A stretch of 64,000 nt of DNA from Butyrivibrio hungatei DSM 14810. Its GTDB lineage: Bacteria > Bacillota > Clostridia > Lachnospirales > Lachnospiraceae. A program made the translations under genes and the position numbers. The notes beneath the pieces are model-generated. The model was not told where the DNA came from. It made no database searches and saw only the letters and a program-made list of their open reading frames with translations. The stretch spans positions 496,001 through 560,000 of the forward strand of contig NZ_FRDH01000003.1 in the NCBI RefSeq assembly GCF_900143205.1, given 5' to 3'. How positions within the stretch are numbered: position 1 is the first letter of the stretch; each line of letters starts with the position of its first letter. This document shows, piece by piece, positions 28,003 through 36,438 of this stretch.

Positions 28003-28153
28003 AATTACTACCTCTGTTTTTCAAATAAATTTAATAATAAAGAACATTTTAATATATTTGCAAAGATATGTAAACCGCATAAAATAGTAAGTGGTGATGA
28101 AATATCGTACTTAAAAGCAATATCAAAATCTATATCACCAGGGGGAAATAAAA

Positions 28154-29140
28154 ATGAAAAAGACTAGCTCTTTAGGCTTGAAATGTATCTTGTTACTCTT
28201 ATCTTTGCTTCTTTTGATAGGTTGTCAAAAGAACTCTTCGGCTACATCTGACAATACCACAATCCGGGTAGCATCACTAAAAGGTCCCACAACAATTGGT
28301 CTTGTAAATCTCATGGATGAGGCTTCTAGAGAAGAATGTGAGCACTCCTATGAATTTACAATGTACACTCAAGGCTCAGACATCATGGCAGCTATGGCAA
28401 CCGGCGATATAGACATAGGCCTTGTACCTGCAAACGTAGCTGCAGTCATGAATAACAAAGTTGAAGGCGGCGTCGCTGTAATAGATATCAACACTCTCGG
28501 AGTTCTCTACTGTGTATCCGGCGATGATTCAATACATTCCATTTCTGATCTGTCAGGCAAAACAGTCTACACAACAGGTCAGGGCTCAACTCCTGAATAC
28601 ACCATAAGATATCTACTTGCTCAAAACGACGTAACTGATTGCACTCTTGAATTTAAGTCAGAGGCTACAGAAGTTGCAGCTTTTCTAGCAGAAGACCCAA
28701 GTGGAGTCGCAATCCTTCCTCAGCCATTCGTTACTGCTGCTCTTACTCAAAACCAAGAGCTTAAGATAGCTTTTTCTCTAGATGATGAATGGAACAAGGT
28801 AAACACTGATTGCCGCATGGTCACAGGAGTAACCGTTGTCAGAAAAGACTTCTTAGAAAACCACAAAGAATTAGTAAACGCCTTTATCAAAGACCACGAA
28901 GCAAGCACCAAGAAAGTATCAGAAGATTTGGAAGGAACTGCTGCCCTTGTAGTTCAGCAAGGCATCATAGCCAAGGAACCTATAGTCCTTGTCGCAATCG
29001 GCAACTGTAATGTCTGCTGCATCCACGGAAAAGAGCTAAGGAAAACCCTTGAAGGATACCTCGAAGTTCTACACGAACAGGATCCTAAGTCAGTTGGCGG
29101 AAACCTTCCACCAGATGAGTTCTACTATGTAGGCAAATAA
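28154..29140 (+). CDS. Orphan ABC-type substrate-binding lipoprotein (SsuA/NMT1-like)
   Basis: A 328-residue lipoprotein with lipobox LLIGC (Cys about residue 24). The mature part resembles NMT1/SsuA/TauA-type periplasmic-binding proteins for taurine, thiamine precursors or nitrate analogues (VASLKGPTTIGLVNLMDEA, ATGDIDIGLVPANVAAVM). GGGGGA lies 7 nt before ATG. No ABC permease or ATPase is adjacent: neighbours are on the other strand and a terminator follows. The ligand cannot be told from sequence. Confidence 0.85.
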   Translation: MKKTSSLGLKCILLLLSLLLLIGCQKNSSATSDNTTIRVASLKGPTTIGLVNLMDEASREECEHSYEFTMYTQGSDIMAAMATGDIDIGLVPANVAAVMNNKVEGGVAVIDINTLGVLYCVSGDDSIHSISDLSGKTVYTTGQGSTPEYTIRYLLAQNDVTDCTLEFKSEATEVAAFLAEDPSGVAILPQPFVTAALTQNQELKIAFSLDDEWNKVNTDCRMVTGVTVVRKDFLENHKELVNAFIKDHEASTKKVSEDLEGTAALVVQQGIIAKEPIVLVAIGNCNVCCIHGKELRKTLEGYLEVLHEQDPKSVGGNLPPDEFYYVGK

Positions 29141-29181
29141 ACTGTTACTATTCACATTTTTTGAAAAAACCGCAAACTAGT

Positions 29182-29209
29182 TGGAGGCTCAGTTTTAACT
29201 GAGCCTCCA
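29182..29209. terminator. Terminator between lipoprotein gene and dapL
   Basis: A perfect 13-bp stem, TGGAGGCTCAGTT (29182-29194) with AACTGAGCCTCCA (29197-29209), lies between convergent genes. T-rich sequence follows on the plus strand. Confidence 0.8.
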
Positions 29210-29225
29210 TTCTTAACTAAAAAAA

Positions 29226-30452
29226 TTATAGTCTCTTTATTCTCTCTAAAGCTTCTACGCTGTTCTCATAGCTTCCAAATGCTGTAAGTCTGAAGTAATG
29301 CTCTCCGCTTGGTCCAAAGCCTGATCCTGGAGTACCTACAACATTTGCATTTTCAAGAAGGTGATCAAAGAACTCCCAGCTTGTCATGTTGTTTGGTGTA
29401 TGAAGCCATACATATGGTGAATTCTTGCCGCCGTACACTTCGTAGCCTGCATCCTTAAGTCCATTGTAGATATAAGTAGCATTCTTCATGTACTTACTAA
29501 CCATGTCTTTTATCTGAGCCTTACCTTCAACTGAGTAGCAAGCCTCTCCTGCTCTCTGTACTACATATGGAGCTCCGTTATACTTAGTTCCATGTCTTCT
29601 AGCCCAGAGTCTGTGCATCTCCACTTCCTCACCATTAAACTTAACCTTAAGATCATGAGGAATGATAGTAGCGCCGAGACGAAGACCAGTAAATCCAGCA
29701 TTCTTAGAAAAAGACCTAAGCTCTATAGCGCAGGTTCTAGCTCCTTCGCACTCAAATATTGAATGAGGGATATTATCCTGAGAAATATAAGCTTCATAAG
29801 CCGCATCAAATATGATAACTGCTCCAACCTTATTAGCATAGTCAACCCATACCTGAAGCTGATCCTTTGTTATAGCCTCACCTGTTGGGTTATTTGGGAA
29901 GCACAGATAGATAAGGTCTGGTGTTTCCTTTGGAAGTTCAGGTGCAAAGTTATTTTCTGCTGTGCATGGCATGTAGATAACGTTACTCCAGATTCCACTT
30001 TCTTTATCATAATCTCCACATCTACCAGCCATAACGTTTGAATCTACGTATACTGGGTAAACTGGATCGCAAACTGCTATCTTAGAGTCTTTTGCAAAGA
30101 TTTCCTGAATGTTGGCTGAGTCACTCTTAGCTCCATCAGAAATAAAGATCTCATCATCAGCGATATCGCAGCCTCTAGCTCTAAAGTCATTCTCTGCCAT
30201 GGCGTGTCTAAGAAACTCATAGCCAAGGTCTGGAGCATAACCTCTGAAAGTACTCTCACTTGCCTGCTCATCTACGGCTTTATGAAGTGCATCGATAACA
30301 GCTGGGCAAAGAGGCTGAGTAACATCGCCAATTCCAAGGCGAATGATCTTTTTATCAGGATTAGCCTCTTGATAAGCATTAACTTTCTTAGCTATTGTGC
30401 TAAACAAATAACTTCCTGGTAACTTCAAATAATCCTCATTTGGTCTGAACAT
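29226..30452 (-). CDS. dapL: LL-diaminopimelate aminotransferase
   Basis: About 408 residues. A PLP enzyme converting tetrahydrodipicolinate directly to LL-diaminopimelate for lysine and peptidoglycan. The PLP lysine is in RSFSKNAGFTGLRLG; also FPNNPTG and IIFDAAYEAY. Start: an ATG at 30470 is followed by its own GGAGG, which lies 7 nt before ATG 30452, so the latter is used. Divergent from dapF, the next enzyme of the pathway. A large hairpin lies just upstream of its ribosome site. Confidence 0.95.
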   Translation of the reverse strand: MFRPNEDYLKLPGSYLFSTIAKKVNAYQEANPDKKIIRLGIGDVTQPLCPAVIDALHKAVDEQASESTFRGYAPDLGYEFLRHAMAENDFRARGCDIADDEIFISDGAKSDSANIQEIFAKDSKIAVCDPVYPVYVDSNVMAGRCGDYDKESGIWSNVIYMPCTAENNFAPELPKETPDLIYLCFPNNPTGEAITKDQLQVWVDYANKVGAVIIFDAAYEAYISQDNIPHSIFECEGARTCAIELRSFSKNAGFTGLRLGATIIPHDLKVKFNGEEVEMHRLWARRHGTKYNGAPYVVQRAGEACYSVEGKAQIKDMVSKYMKNATYIYNGLKDAGYEVYGGKNSPYVWLHTPNNMTSWEFFDHLLENANVVGTPGSGFGPSGEHYFRLTAFGSYENSVEALERIKRL

Positions 30453-30477
30453 ATATTGGCCTCCTATCAATTATGAT

Positions 30478-30612
30478 AGTTAGTTGTGTTCTTATATGTT
30501 TGGATGACGCTTTCGCTCTGTGAAAAACGTAGCGGTACTAAGCTGGTAAAAAACACCAGCAAGTACCGACGTTTTTCAAAGCATCCAAACCACATAAGAC
30601 CAGCAACTAACT
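30478..30612. repeat. Long branched imperfect palindrome E3 between dapL and dapF
   Basis: A 135-nt hairpin. AGTTAGTTG (30478-30486) pairs with CAACTAACT (30604-30612), then CTTAT/ATAAG and TTTGGATG/CATCCAAA. The inner part is TGAAAAACGT/ACGTTTTTCA, CGGTACT/AGTACCG and GCTGGT/ACCAGC. A small side hairpin (about 30507-30520) sits on one arm. It ends about 25 nt before dapL, so on the dapL side it would fold in the leader RNA. The 397-nt gap 30453-30849 holds no gene, only this hairpin and the dapF control region. Confidence 0.75.
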
Positions 30613-30649
30613 TAGCAATTATTCCAATAGATTTGCAACGAATAACAAT

Positions 30650-30730
30650 TTTGTGTAATTCAATTGCGTGACTATAATAAACTAGAGAATATGATATAAC
30701 AATTTTGTATCATTGTATACAAAATTCTTG
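30650..30730 (+). promoter_or_regulatory. Predicted dapF promoter with palindromic operator-like site
   Basis: TATAAT is at 30673-30678 with a weak TTGTGT-like -35 box 16 nt upstream. Just downstream, AATTTTGTAT (30701-30710) and ATACAAAATT (30717-30726) form a 10-bp inverted repeat with a 6-nt spacer. I found no lysine-riboswitch features by eye. Confidence 0.45.
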
Positions 30731-30849
30731 TATTTTTATTCTGGAACAGATAGTATAGCAATATACTTATTAATAAGTGTGTTTGACTTATGTAAACGAA
30801 ATGGTTTTGTATGAATATACAACTTATCATTATATAGAGGAGAATGCGT

Positions 30850-31761
30850 ATGAAGTTTACTAAGATGCAGGGCTGTGGAAATGATTATGTATATGTTGAT
30901 GGAGGAAGTGAGAAGATTTCTCAGGAAAAGAAATCTGATCTTGCCGTAAAGGTGTCTGACAGGCATTTTGGAATTGGTTCAGATGGACTTATCTTCATAA
31001 ATCCTGTTGAAGATGATGACATAGATTTTGAAATGGAAATGTATAACGCTGATGGATCAAGATCTGAGATGTGCGGAAATGGTATCAGATGCGTTGCTAA
31101 GTATGTATATGATAAGGGGCTTACAAACAAGAAAAAACTTACTATCGTGAGCGCCGGTAAGAAAAAATACATTGATCTGACTGTTGGAGCTAACAACAAG
31201 GTAGAAAGCGTTAAGGTTGATATGGGTGCTCCTATTCTTGACGCCGAGACTGTCCCTGTAAGTGTTCCAGAAGATAAGCTTACTTCTTCTGATAAATTTG
31301 CAGAGCTTAATGGCAAATATGGTCACCTTGCAGTAGATGTTCCAATTACAGTTGATGGAAAACAGTGGCATATTACCTGTGTATCCATGGGCAATCCTCA
31401 TGCAGTGGTATTCCTTCCTGAAGGAATGGACCTTGCCACCTTTGATATTGAAAAGATCGGACCACAGTTTGAAAATCACGAGTATTTCCCAAGACGTGTA
31501 AATACTGAGTTTGTAACAATAGATGACAGAAGCAACGTACACATGAGAGTATGGGAACGCGGAACAGGCGAAACTCTTGCCTGTGGCACTGGTTGCTGCG
31601 CAACAGCTGTTGCCTGCATCTTGAATGGTCACACAGATACATCAGTCACTATCCACGTCCTTGGCGGCGACATCAAGTGCAGTTGGGACAAGAATCCTTC
31701 ATCATCAGTGATCATGGAAGGTCCAGCAACTACAGTATTTGATGGAGAAATTGAAATATAA
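30850..31761 (+). CDS. dapF: Diaminopimelate epimerase
   Basis: About 303 residues. It interconverts LL- and meso-diaminopimelate using two cysteines: one in EMCGNGIRC near residue 75 and one in ACGTGCCATAVA near 240. GNDYVYVD lies at the N-terminus. An ATG at 30844 is only one nt from GAGGAG, whereas ATG 30850 has 7-nt spacing and is chosen. It is followed by a strong terminator and pairs functionally with divergent dapL. Confidence 0.95.
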   Translation: MKFTKMQGCGNDYVYVDGGSEKISQEKKSDLAVKVSDRHFGIGSDGLIFINPVEDDDIDFEMEMYNADGSRSEMCGNGIRCVAKYVYDKGLTNKKKLTIVSAGKKKYIDLTVGANNKVESVKVDMGAPILDAETVPVSVPEDKLTSSDKFAELNGKYGHLAVDVPITVDGKQWHITCVSMGNPHAVVFLPEGMDLATFDIEKIGPQFENHEYFPRRVNTEFVTIDDRSNVHMRVWERGTGETLACGTGCCATAVACILNGHTDTSVTIHVLGGDIKCSWDKNPSSSVIMEGPATTVFDGEIEI

Positions 31762-31791
31762 GATTAGCTAATAGTACAAATGAAGCAAATT

Positions 31792-31988
31792 TTAGCCGAA
31801 AGCTCTAATCACACAAGCTTTCGGCTATATTTTTTTCAAATATACAAGATTTTATTTTATACAATTCACTCTTTTCTTTAGCCTACCAATTTAAATTTGC
31901 AGGCCTTCGGCTAATCAATTTTTTCTTTTTGATCTTTTAGATAGTTTTTTCTTTAGCCGAAAATAATAAATTGCGTAACTTAGGCTGA
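31792..31988. repeat. Array D: three inverted-repeat units, arms TTAGCCGAA/TTCGGCTAA
   Basis: Pairs: 31792/31820 (offset 28, doubles as the dapF terminator), 31878/31906 (offset 28; left arm TTAGCCTAC matches 7 of 9) and 31953/31980 (offset 27; right arm TTAGGCTGA matches 7 of 9). Unit spacings are 86 and 75 nt. The 9-nt arms and 28-nt offset match arrays A and B, but with other sequence and looser periodicity. The rest of this interval is AT-rich with no gene. Confidence 0.6.
31793..31827 (+). terminator. Terminator of dapF
   Basis: TAGCCGAAAGCT (31793-31804) pairs with AGCTTTCGGCTA (31816-31827) and is followed by a T-rich tract. It is also the first unit of array D. Confidence 0.85.
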
Positions 31989-32000
31989 AAACACTTACAC

Positions 32001-33869
32001 TTACACTTCCTCTACATAATACTGTGCCTGAGCATTCCAGAGTTCGTAGTACTTTCCATCATGATCTTCAAGGAGTTTCTCGTGTGTTCCCTTTTGGATA
32101 ACCTGTCCTTCACCAAATACTGCTATCTCGTCGCAGAACTTACATGATGACAATCTATGAGAAATATAGATTGCTGTTTTATCACCAGAGATATCATCAA
32201 ACTTACTGTAAATCTCAGCTTCTGCTATAGGATCAAGAGCAGCAGTTGGTTCATCAAGGATGATGAATGGAGCGTCTTTATATAATGCTCTTGCTATTGC
32301 AATCTTTTGGGCTTCTCCACCAGAAACATCAATTCCATCATCAGAAAGGTCCTTATATATCATGGTATCTAGTCCCTTTTCCAGACTCTCAAGCCTCTCA
32401 CCAAACCCAGCATCTACTAAAGCTTTATACGCTCTATCTCTATCATAATCCGCGTTACCAGCCACATTCGCTCCTATAGGCTGGCAAAGAAGCTGAAAGT
32501 CCTGAAATACAATAGAGAAAATATCCATGTAGTCATCATATTTGTATTTCCTTATATCTATACCATTTAAAAGTATCTGCCCTTCTTGAGGATCATACAA
32601 ACGGCACAATAGCTTTATAAATGTAGTCTTTCCACTTCCATTCTCTCCAACAATTGCAAGTCTCTGTCCAACCTTAAACTTCATATTTACGTGTCTTAGA
32701 GACCAAACATCTGATCCTGGGTATTTGAATGACACATCTTTAAACTCAATCTCATAATTCCTATCACTACGCTTTTCTGTAGTAAGAGAGCCCTGATACA
32801 TAGCATTTGGAATATCGAGAAATTCAAAAGTTTTATCCAAATAGCTTGTGTTCGTCTCCATAAGAGAGATAAGTTCTGTGAAAGCAAAGATGTTAGCTAT
32901 CATTGCAGTAGCCGCTCCAACATACTGAGTTACACTACCTACATCAAATGCTCCAGCCCAAGCTTTTAAACATGTAAATACATAGACAAAACCAGTGATA
33001 AGCACTGTCATACATACTCCCATGCTAGAATAGATGCCCATTTTCCCCATAAACATTTTTCCCAAAGGTCCATCCACTCCGAAAACAGAATTTCCATCCC
33101 AATAGGCTGCCACCAAGCCTTGCTGATCATTCATTCGTATATCTACACTGCGCTTTTTATCAAGGCCTATGAATCCAAAGTGCCAAAATAAGCGATTCCC
33201 AAGAGTTGCAAAATCAGCATAATTACTCCAAGACTTTTGTGCTATACCAGAAAGCTTTCCCGAAAAGACACTAATTCCCACCATAACAGCAGCAAAAATC
33301 AATATAAATATAGGATTATTCAAAATTACCAGCCGTCCAGCTGTCTTTGGAACAGGAGAAGTAAAAAGTGTTACAGTGAGCGTGATTCCACTTATCATAC
33401 CTATCATTCCCGTAACAAAACGTTCATAAGCTCTTTGGGATCTCATAAGCCCCCAACTTGCCCAGTTCTCATTTTGTTTGATCTGCGCCCTCAGATCATG
33501 ATTTTCCTGTTTATCAAGTTCAGAGAAATCCAAAGAAAACATCTTGTGAATAAAAAGAATTTCTTTTCTTCCCCATAAGTCATTTAATAACGTTTCATGT
33601 CTTTGTTTCAAAAAAGCATTAATGATTGCTAATACGCAAATGCAGATAGTTCCAGCGATTACCCAATTCCATAACACTTCTTCTCTTCTTAGTCCAGCTA
33701 ATTCCTTTAATACCTGAGCTGAGAAAAAAACTGTTATATACGGCGATACTGCTTCAAAAATGCACTTTACTGTCAGAAGAGGGAAATAGCTCTTTTGCAC
33801 TCTATGGAGTTCTCTGACACCGCGAAGATTCATTGCTATGGCATGTCTAAAATCTATTTTTTTCTTCAT
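32001..33869 (-). CDS. ABC exporter half-transporter (second of pair)
   Basis: About 622 residues: a six-helix exporter membrane domain (about 40-335) followed by an ATPase domain with Walker A GENGSGKT, signature VSGGEAQ and Walker B FIILDEPTAALD. AAAGGAG lies 7 nt before ATG 33869, which starts 1 nt after the partner's stop, so the pair is translationally coupled and probably heterodimeric. Downstream of a LytTR/GHKL two-component system, a setting common for peptide or antimicrobial exporters. Substrate unknown. Confidence 0.88.
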   Translation of the reverse strand: MKKKIDFRHAIAMNLRGVRELHRVQKSYFPLLTVKCIFEAVSPYITVFFSAQVLKELAGLRREEVLWNWVIAGTICICVLAIINAFLKQRHETLLNDLWGRKEILFIHKMFSLDFSELDKQENHDLRAQIKQNENWASWGLMRSQRAYERFVTGMIGMISGITLTVTLFTSPVPKTAGRLVILNNPIFILIFAAVMVGISVFSGKLSGIAQKSWSNYADFATLGNRLFWHFGFIGLDKKRSVDIRMNDQQGLVAAYWDGNSVFGVDGPLGKMFMGKMGIYSSMGVCMTVLITGFVYVFTCLKAWAGAFDVGSVTQYVGAATAMIANIFAFTELISLMETNTSYLDKTFEFLDIPNAMYQGSLTTEKRSDRNYEIEFKDVSFKYPGSDVWSLRHVNMKFKVGQRLAIVGENGSGKTTFIKLLCRLYDPQEGQILLNGIDIRKYKYDDYMDIFSIVFQDFQLLCQPIGANVAGNADYDRDRAYKALVDAGFGERLESLEKGLDTMIYKDLSDDGIDVSGGEAQKIAIARALYKDAPFIILDEPTAALDPIAEAEIYSKFDDISGDKTAIYISHRLSSCKFCDEIAVFGEGQVIQKGTHEKLLEDHDGKYYELWNAQAQYYVEEV

Positions 33870-33870
33870 A

Positions 33871-35679
33871 TCAGAACTCCTTTCCTTCTTGATAATAACG
33901 GCTTTGTACTTCAAAGAGCTGGGCATATTCACCGCCAAGCTTCATAAGGCTCTCATGAGTACCCTCTTCTTTGATACCTCCATCTGCCACGAAGATGATA
34001 CGGTCACAAAATCTTGTTGAAGCAAGCCTGTGAGAAATAAATAGTGATGTCTTTCCTTTTGACATTTCACCATATTTCATGTACATATCATTCTCTGCTA
34101 TTGGATCAAGTGCAGCTGTAGGCTCATCAAGCAGTAATATTGGCCCATCCTTGTAAAGAGCTCTGGCAAGCATCAAACGCTGAGTTTCTCCCCCAGAAAA
34201 AAGAACGCCATCCAAATAAACTTCTCTTCCAATATGCGTTTCTAGCCCCTTTGGGAGTTTTTCTATGTTAGAAGTTAGTCCTGCAAGATCAATGCATTTT
34301 TTTATCTTCTCATAATCAATATTCTCTTTAGTTTGGGCAATCTCTTCAGCTACTGTTACATCAACTATAGAGAAATCCTGAAACACAGCGCTAAATAGTC
34401 TGTAGTACTCTCTTCGATTGAAGTCTCGTATATCTCTTCCATTTAGAAGTACACATCCCTCTGTAGGATCAAGCAGTCCACACAATAATTTGACTAATGT
34501 AGTTTTTCCGGCACCATTAAGTCCGACGATTGCCAGCTTTTCACCCGGCCTGATCGTAAGACTAACGTCATGTATGGTATCTTCACTTGCTCCTGGATAT
34601 CTAAAAGAAACACCTGATAACTGAAGTTCAAATTCTTCATATTCAGGAATCTTTTCACCATCTTCAAATTTGAATGGTTCTGGATAGTCCAGATATTCAC
34701 GTAGTCGTGATATATCCATACCATGTTTATGCAGCTTACTAAGATCCTTTAGTACTCCCATTACCCATGTGGTAAAGGTCGTAACTGCCGCAAAATATAA
34801 AACAAACTCTGAGACGCTAAGTCCCTCATTCAAAGTCATCTTGATAAGATAAAAATAGGCAATTCCATTTCGTGCCAAAGTAAGAACTGCTTCCACAACT
34901 TCCGCAAACACTTCAGCTTTTTCGCATCGGAAAGCATATGCAAGATATACGTCATGAACTTTATCAAGTAAATCATTAAGCCAGTTCTGAAGTCCAAATA
35001 TTCGAATGTCTTTTGCAAGCTCTACAGACTCTGCTTTTCTTCTGATATATGACTTCTTCAGATAATACTTTTCTTCTTCATCTCTATGTGCATAGCGCCA
35101 GTTGTTTGTATATCTAGATACCACAAAGCCTGCAAGACATGTAACAATTATCACAAGCAAGATCACAGGATCAATTTTAGATAAAATAGACAGATATATT
35201 ATGAGTCCGCCAATATTTGTTAGAAGCTCAGTCAAGGTTTGCCAGATTTCTTCTGTTGCCTGTCCATTATCATTTGTAGCTTGATATGCCTTATCTCTAA
35301 GCTTTTGAAAATCTTCTTTAAGAGTATTTGAATACGAAGTCATATTACTCTTGAGCGTGACCTTGCTAATTATAGCTGATCGAACGTCTACTCTTGGAAA
35401 TAGCGAATTCTGAGTGAAATAATGCATCAGTCCACGAAGTATAAAAATAGCTGCTGTAAACAGTCCAATTGTGGACAATAATGTTCCAATTGAAGCTCTC
35501 TGTTCGATGCGTAAAAGAACTTCTGGTGCAATATACAACTGTGCCAGATAATAAGCCACTTCCAATGCAGCAGAAATAATGCAAAAGAAAATAGCTCTTT
35601 TACCTGCTTTCCAAGCTACCTTTAACATCCACCAAACATTTTGGAGAGTATTATATTTAGGTCTTTCTTTATTATTCAT
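33871..35679 (-). CDS. ABC exporter half-transporter (first of pair)
   Basis: A 602-residue exporter with six membrane helices (about 25-325) and an ATPase domain: Walker A GLNGAGKT, signature FSGGETQ (not LSGGQ) and Walker B ILLLDEPTAALD. The Walker B glutamates of both partners are present. AGGAG lies 8 nt before ATG. A terminator-like hairpin and a tandem repeat lie between the kinase gene and this gene, so expression likely depends on read-through or a local regulated promoter. Confidence 0.88.
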   Translation of the reverse strand: MNNKERPKYNTLQNVWWMLKVAWKAGKRAIFFCIISAALEVAYYLAQLYIAPEVLLRIEQRASIGTLLSTIGLFTAAIFILRGLMHYFTQNSLFPRVDVRSAIISKVTLKSNMTSYSNTLKEDFQKLRDKAYQATNDNGQATEEIWQTLTELLTNIGGLIIYLSILSKIDPVILLVIIVTCLAGFVVSRYTNNWRYAHRDEEEKYYLKKSYIRRKAESVELAKDIRIFGLQNWLNDLLDKVHDVYLAYAFRCEKAEVFAEVVEAVLTLARNGIAYFYLIKMTLNEGLSVSEFVLYFAAVTTFTTWVMGVLKDLSKLHKHGMDISRLREYLDYPEPFKFEDGEKIPEYEEFELQLSGVSFRYPGASEDTIHDVSLTIRPGEKLAIVGLNGAGKTTLVKLLCGLLDPTEGCVLLNGRDIRDFNRREYYRLFSAVFQDFSIVDVTVAEEIAQTKENIDYEKIKKCIDLAGLTSNIEKLPKGLETHIGREVYLDGVLFSGGETQRLMLARALYKDGPILLLDEPTAALDPIAENDMYMKYGEMSKGKTSLFISHRLASTRFCDRIIFVADGGIKEEGTHESLMKLGGEYAQLFEVQSRYYQEGKEF

Positions 35680-35713
35680 AGTTGTTTGTCTCCTCTCCTA
35701 CATATCATGCCAC

Positions 35714-35742
35714 AAAAAAAGTCCCCGGATTTCTCTGGGGAC
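35714..35742 (-). terminator. Terminator/attenuator between histidine kinase and ABC genes
   Basis: On the minus strand GTCCCC (35742-35737) and GGGGAC (35726-35721) form a stem followed by seven T (35720-35714). It lies only about 35 nt before the ABC start codon. Confidence 0.75.
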
Positions 35743-35771
35743 GAATTGCTATTCTCAGGTGATGAATTGCT
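35740..35771 (-). promoter_or_regulatory. Tandem direct repeat, candidate LytTR binding site
   Basis: Minus strand AGCAATTCATC (35771-35761) and AGCAATTCGTC (35750-35740) repeat with 10 of 11 identical bases, 21 bp centre to centre (two helical turns). LytTR regulators (AgrA, VirR) bind paired direct repeats with this spacing. It lies between the kinase gene and the ABC operon. The half-site does not match a consensus I know. Confidence 0.5.
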
Positions 35772-36434
35772 TTATACCTGTGGCAAAAGTATTTCCGTAG
35801 TAAAAGCACCATCTTCACTATTTCTACTTATATAGCCTTCAAGGCGTTCCACAATGGTGTCAATACGAACAAGTCCAAATCCGTGGCCTTCACCCTTGGT
35901 AGTACTAAATAAATTACCTTTTTTAGTAAGTTTCTTTTCCGCAGTGAAATTCGTAAAAGAAATGTACAATTGAGTATTCTTCATATCCATATAGACACGA
36001 ATAAGTCTGTTTTCTTCAGGTAGCTTCACACTCGCCTCTATTGCATTATCAAAAAGATTTCCTATGATACAGCAAAGATCTATCTCAGACATTTTAAGCT
36101 TAACAGGTATATGCGCATCAGCAACTACCTTTATCCCCTTTGATTTTGCTAAAGATATCTTAGAATTAAGGATTGCATCTGTCATGGCATTACCAGTCTT
36201 GATAACTGTATCAACAGTAGTAAGGTCTTCGTCAAGAAGATCCAAGTATTTGCTGATTGCTTCCCAGTCTCCAGTCGCTGCATATGCTTTCATTGTCTGG
36301 ATATGGTTGCGATAGTCATGCCTCCAGCCACGTATTTGGCGATACATATTATCAACTTCTCTGTAGTGTGTCTCAATCAGTTCATGTTGATAGGTAGCAA
36401 TCTGTTTATCAATTTTCTTTGAAAAGAATCCCAT
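35772..36434 (-). CDS. GHKL (AgrC-type) histidine kinase without a sensor domain
   Basis: A 220-residue cytosolic kinase core. The phospho-acceptor helix contains RGWRHDYRNHIQTMKAY (His near 39), followed by the ATPase N box LCCIIGNLFDNAIEAS and the glycine-rich GHGFGLVRI. No membrane helices or sensor domain exist, unlike full AgrC/ComD kinases of about 420 residues. It starts 4 nt after the LytTR regulator, so they are a cognate pair. How it senses a signal is unclear. Confidence 0.88.
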   Translation of the reverse strand: MGFFSKKIDKQIATYQHELIETHYREVDNMYRQIRGWRHDYRNHIQTMKAYAATGDWEAISKYLDLLDEDLTTVDTVIKTGNAMTDAILNSKISLAKSKGIKVVADAHIPVKLKMSEIDLCCIIGNLFDNAIEASVKLPEENRLIRVYMDMKNTQLYISFTNFTAEKKLTKKGNLFSTTKGEGHGFGLVRIDTIVERLEGYISRNSEDGAFTTEILLPQV

Positions 36435-36438
36435 TCTC

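Noticed and set aside
30453..30849. Lysine riboswitch upstream of dapL or dapF
   Set aside because: The hairpin does not show the five-helix junction core or the known conserved segments as far as I can see.
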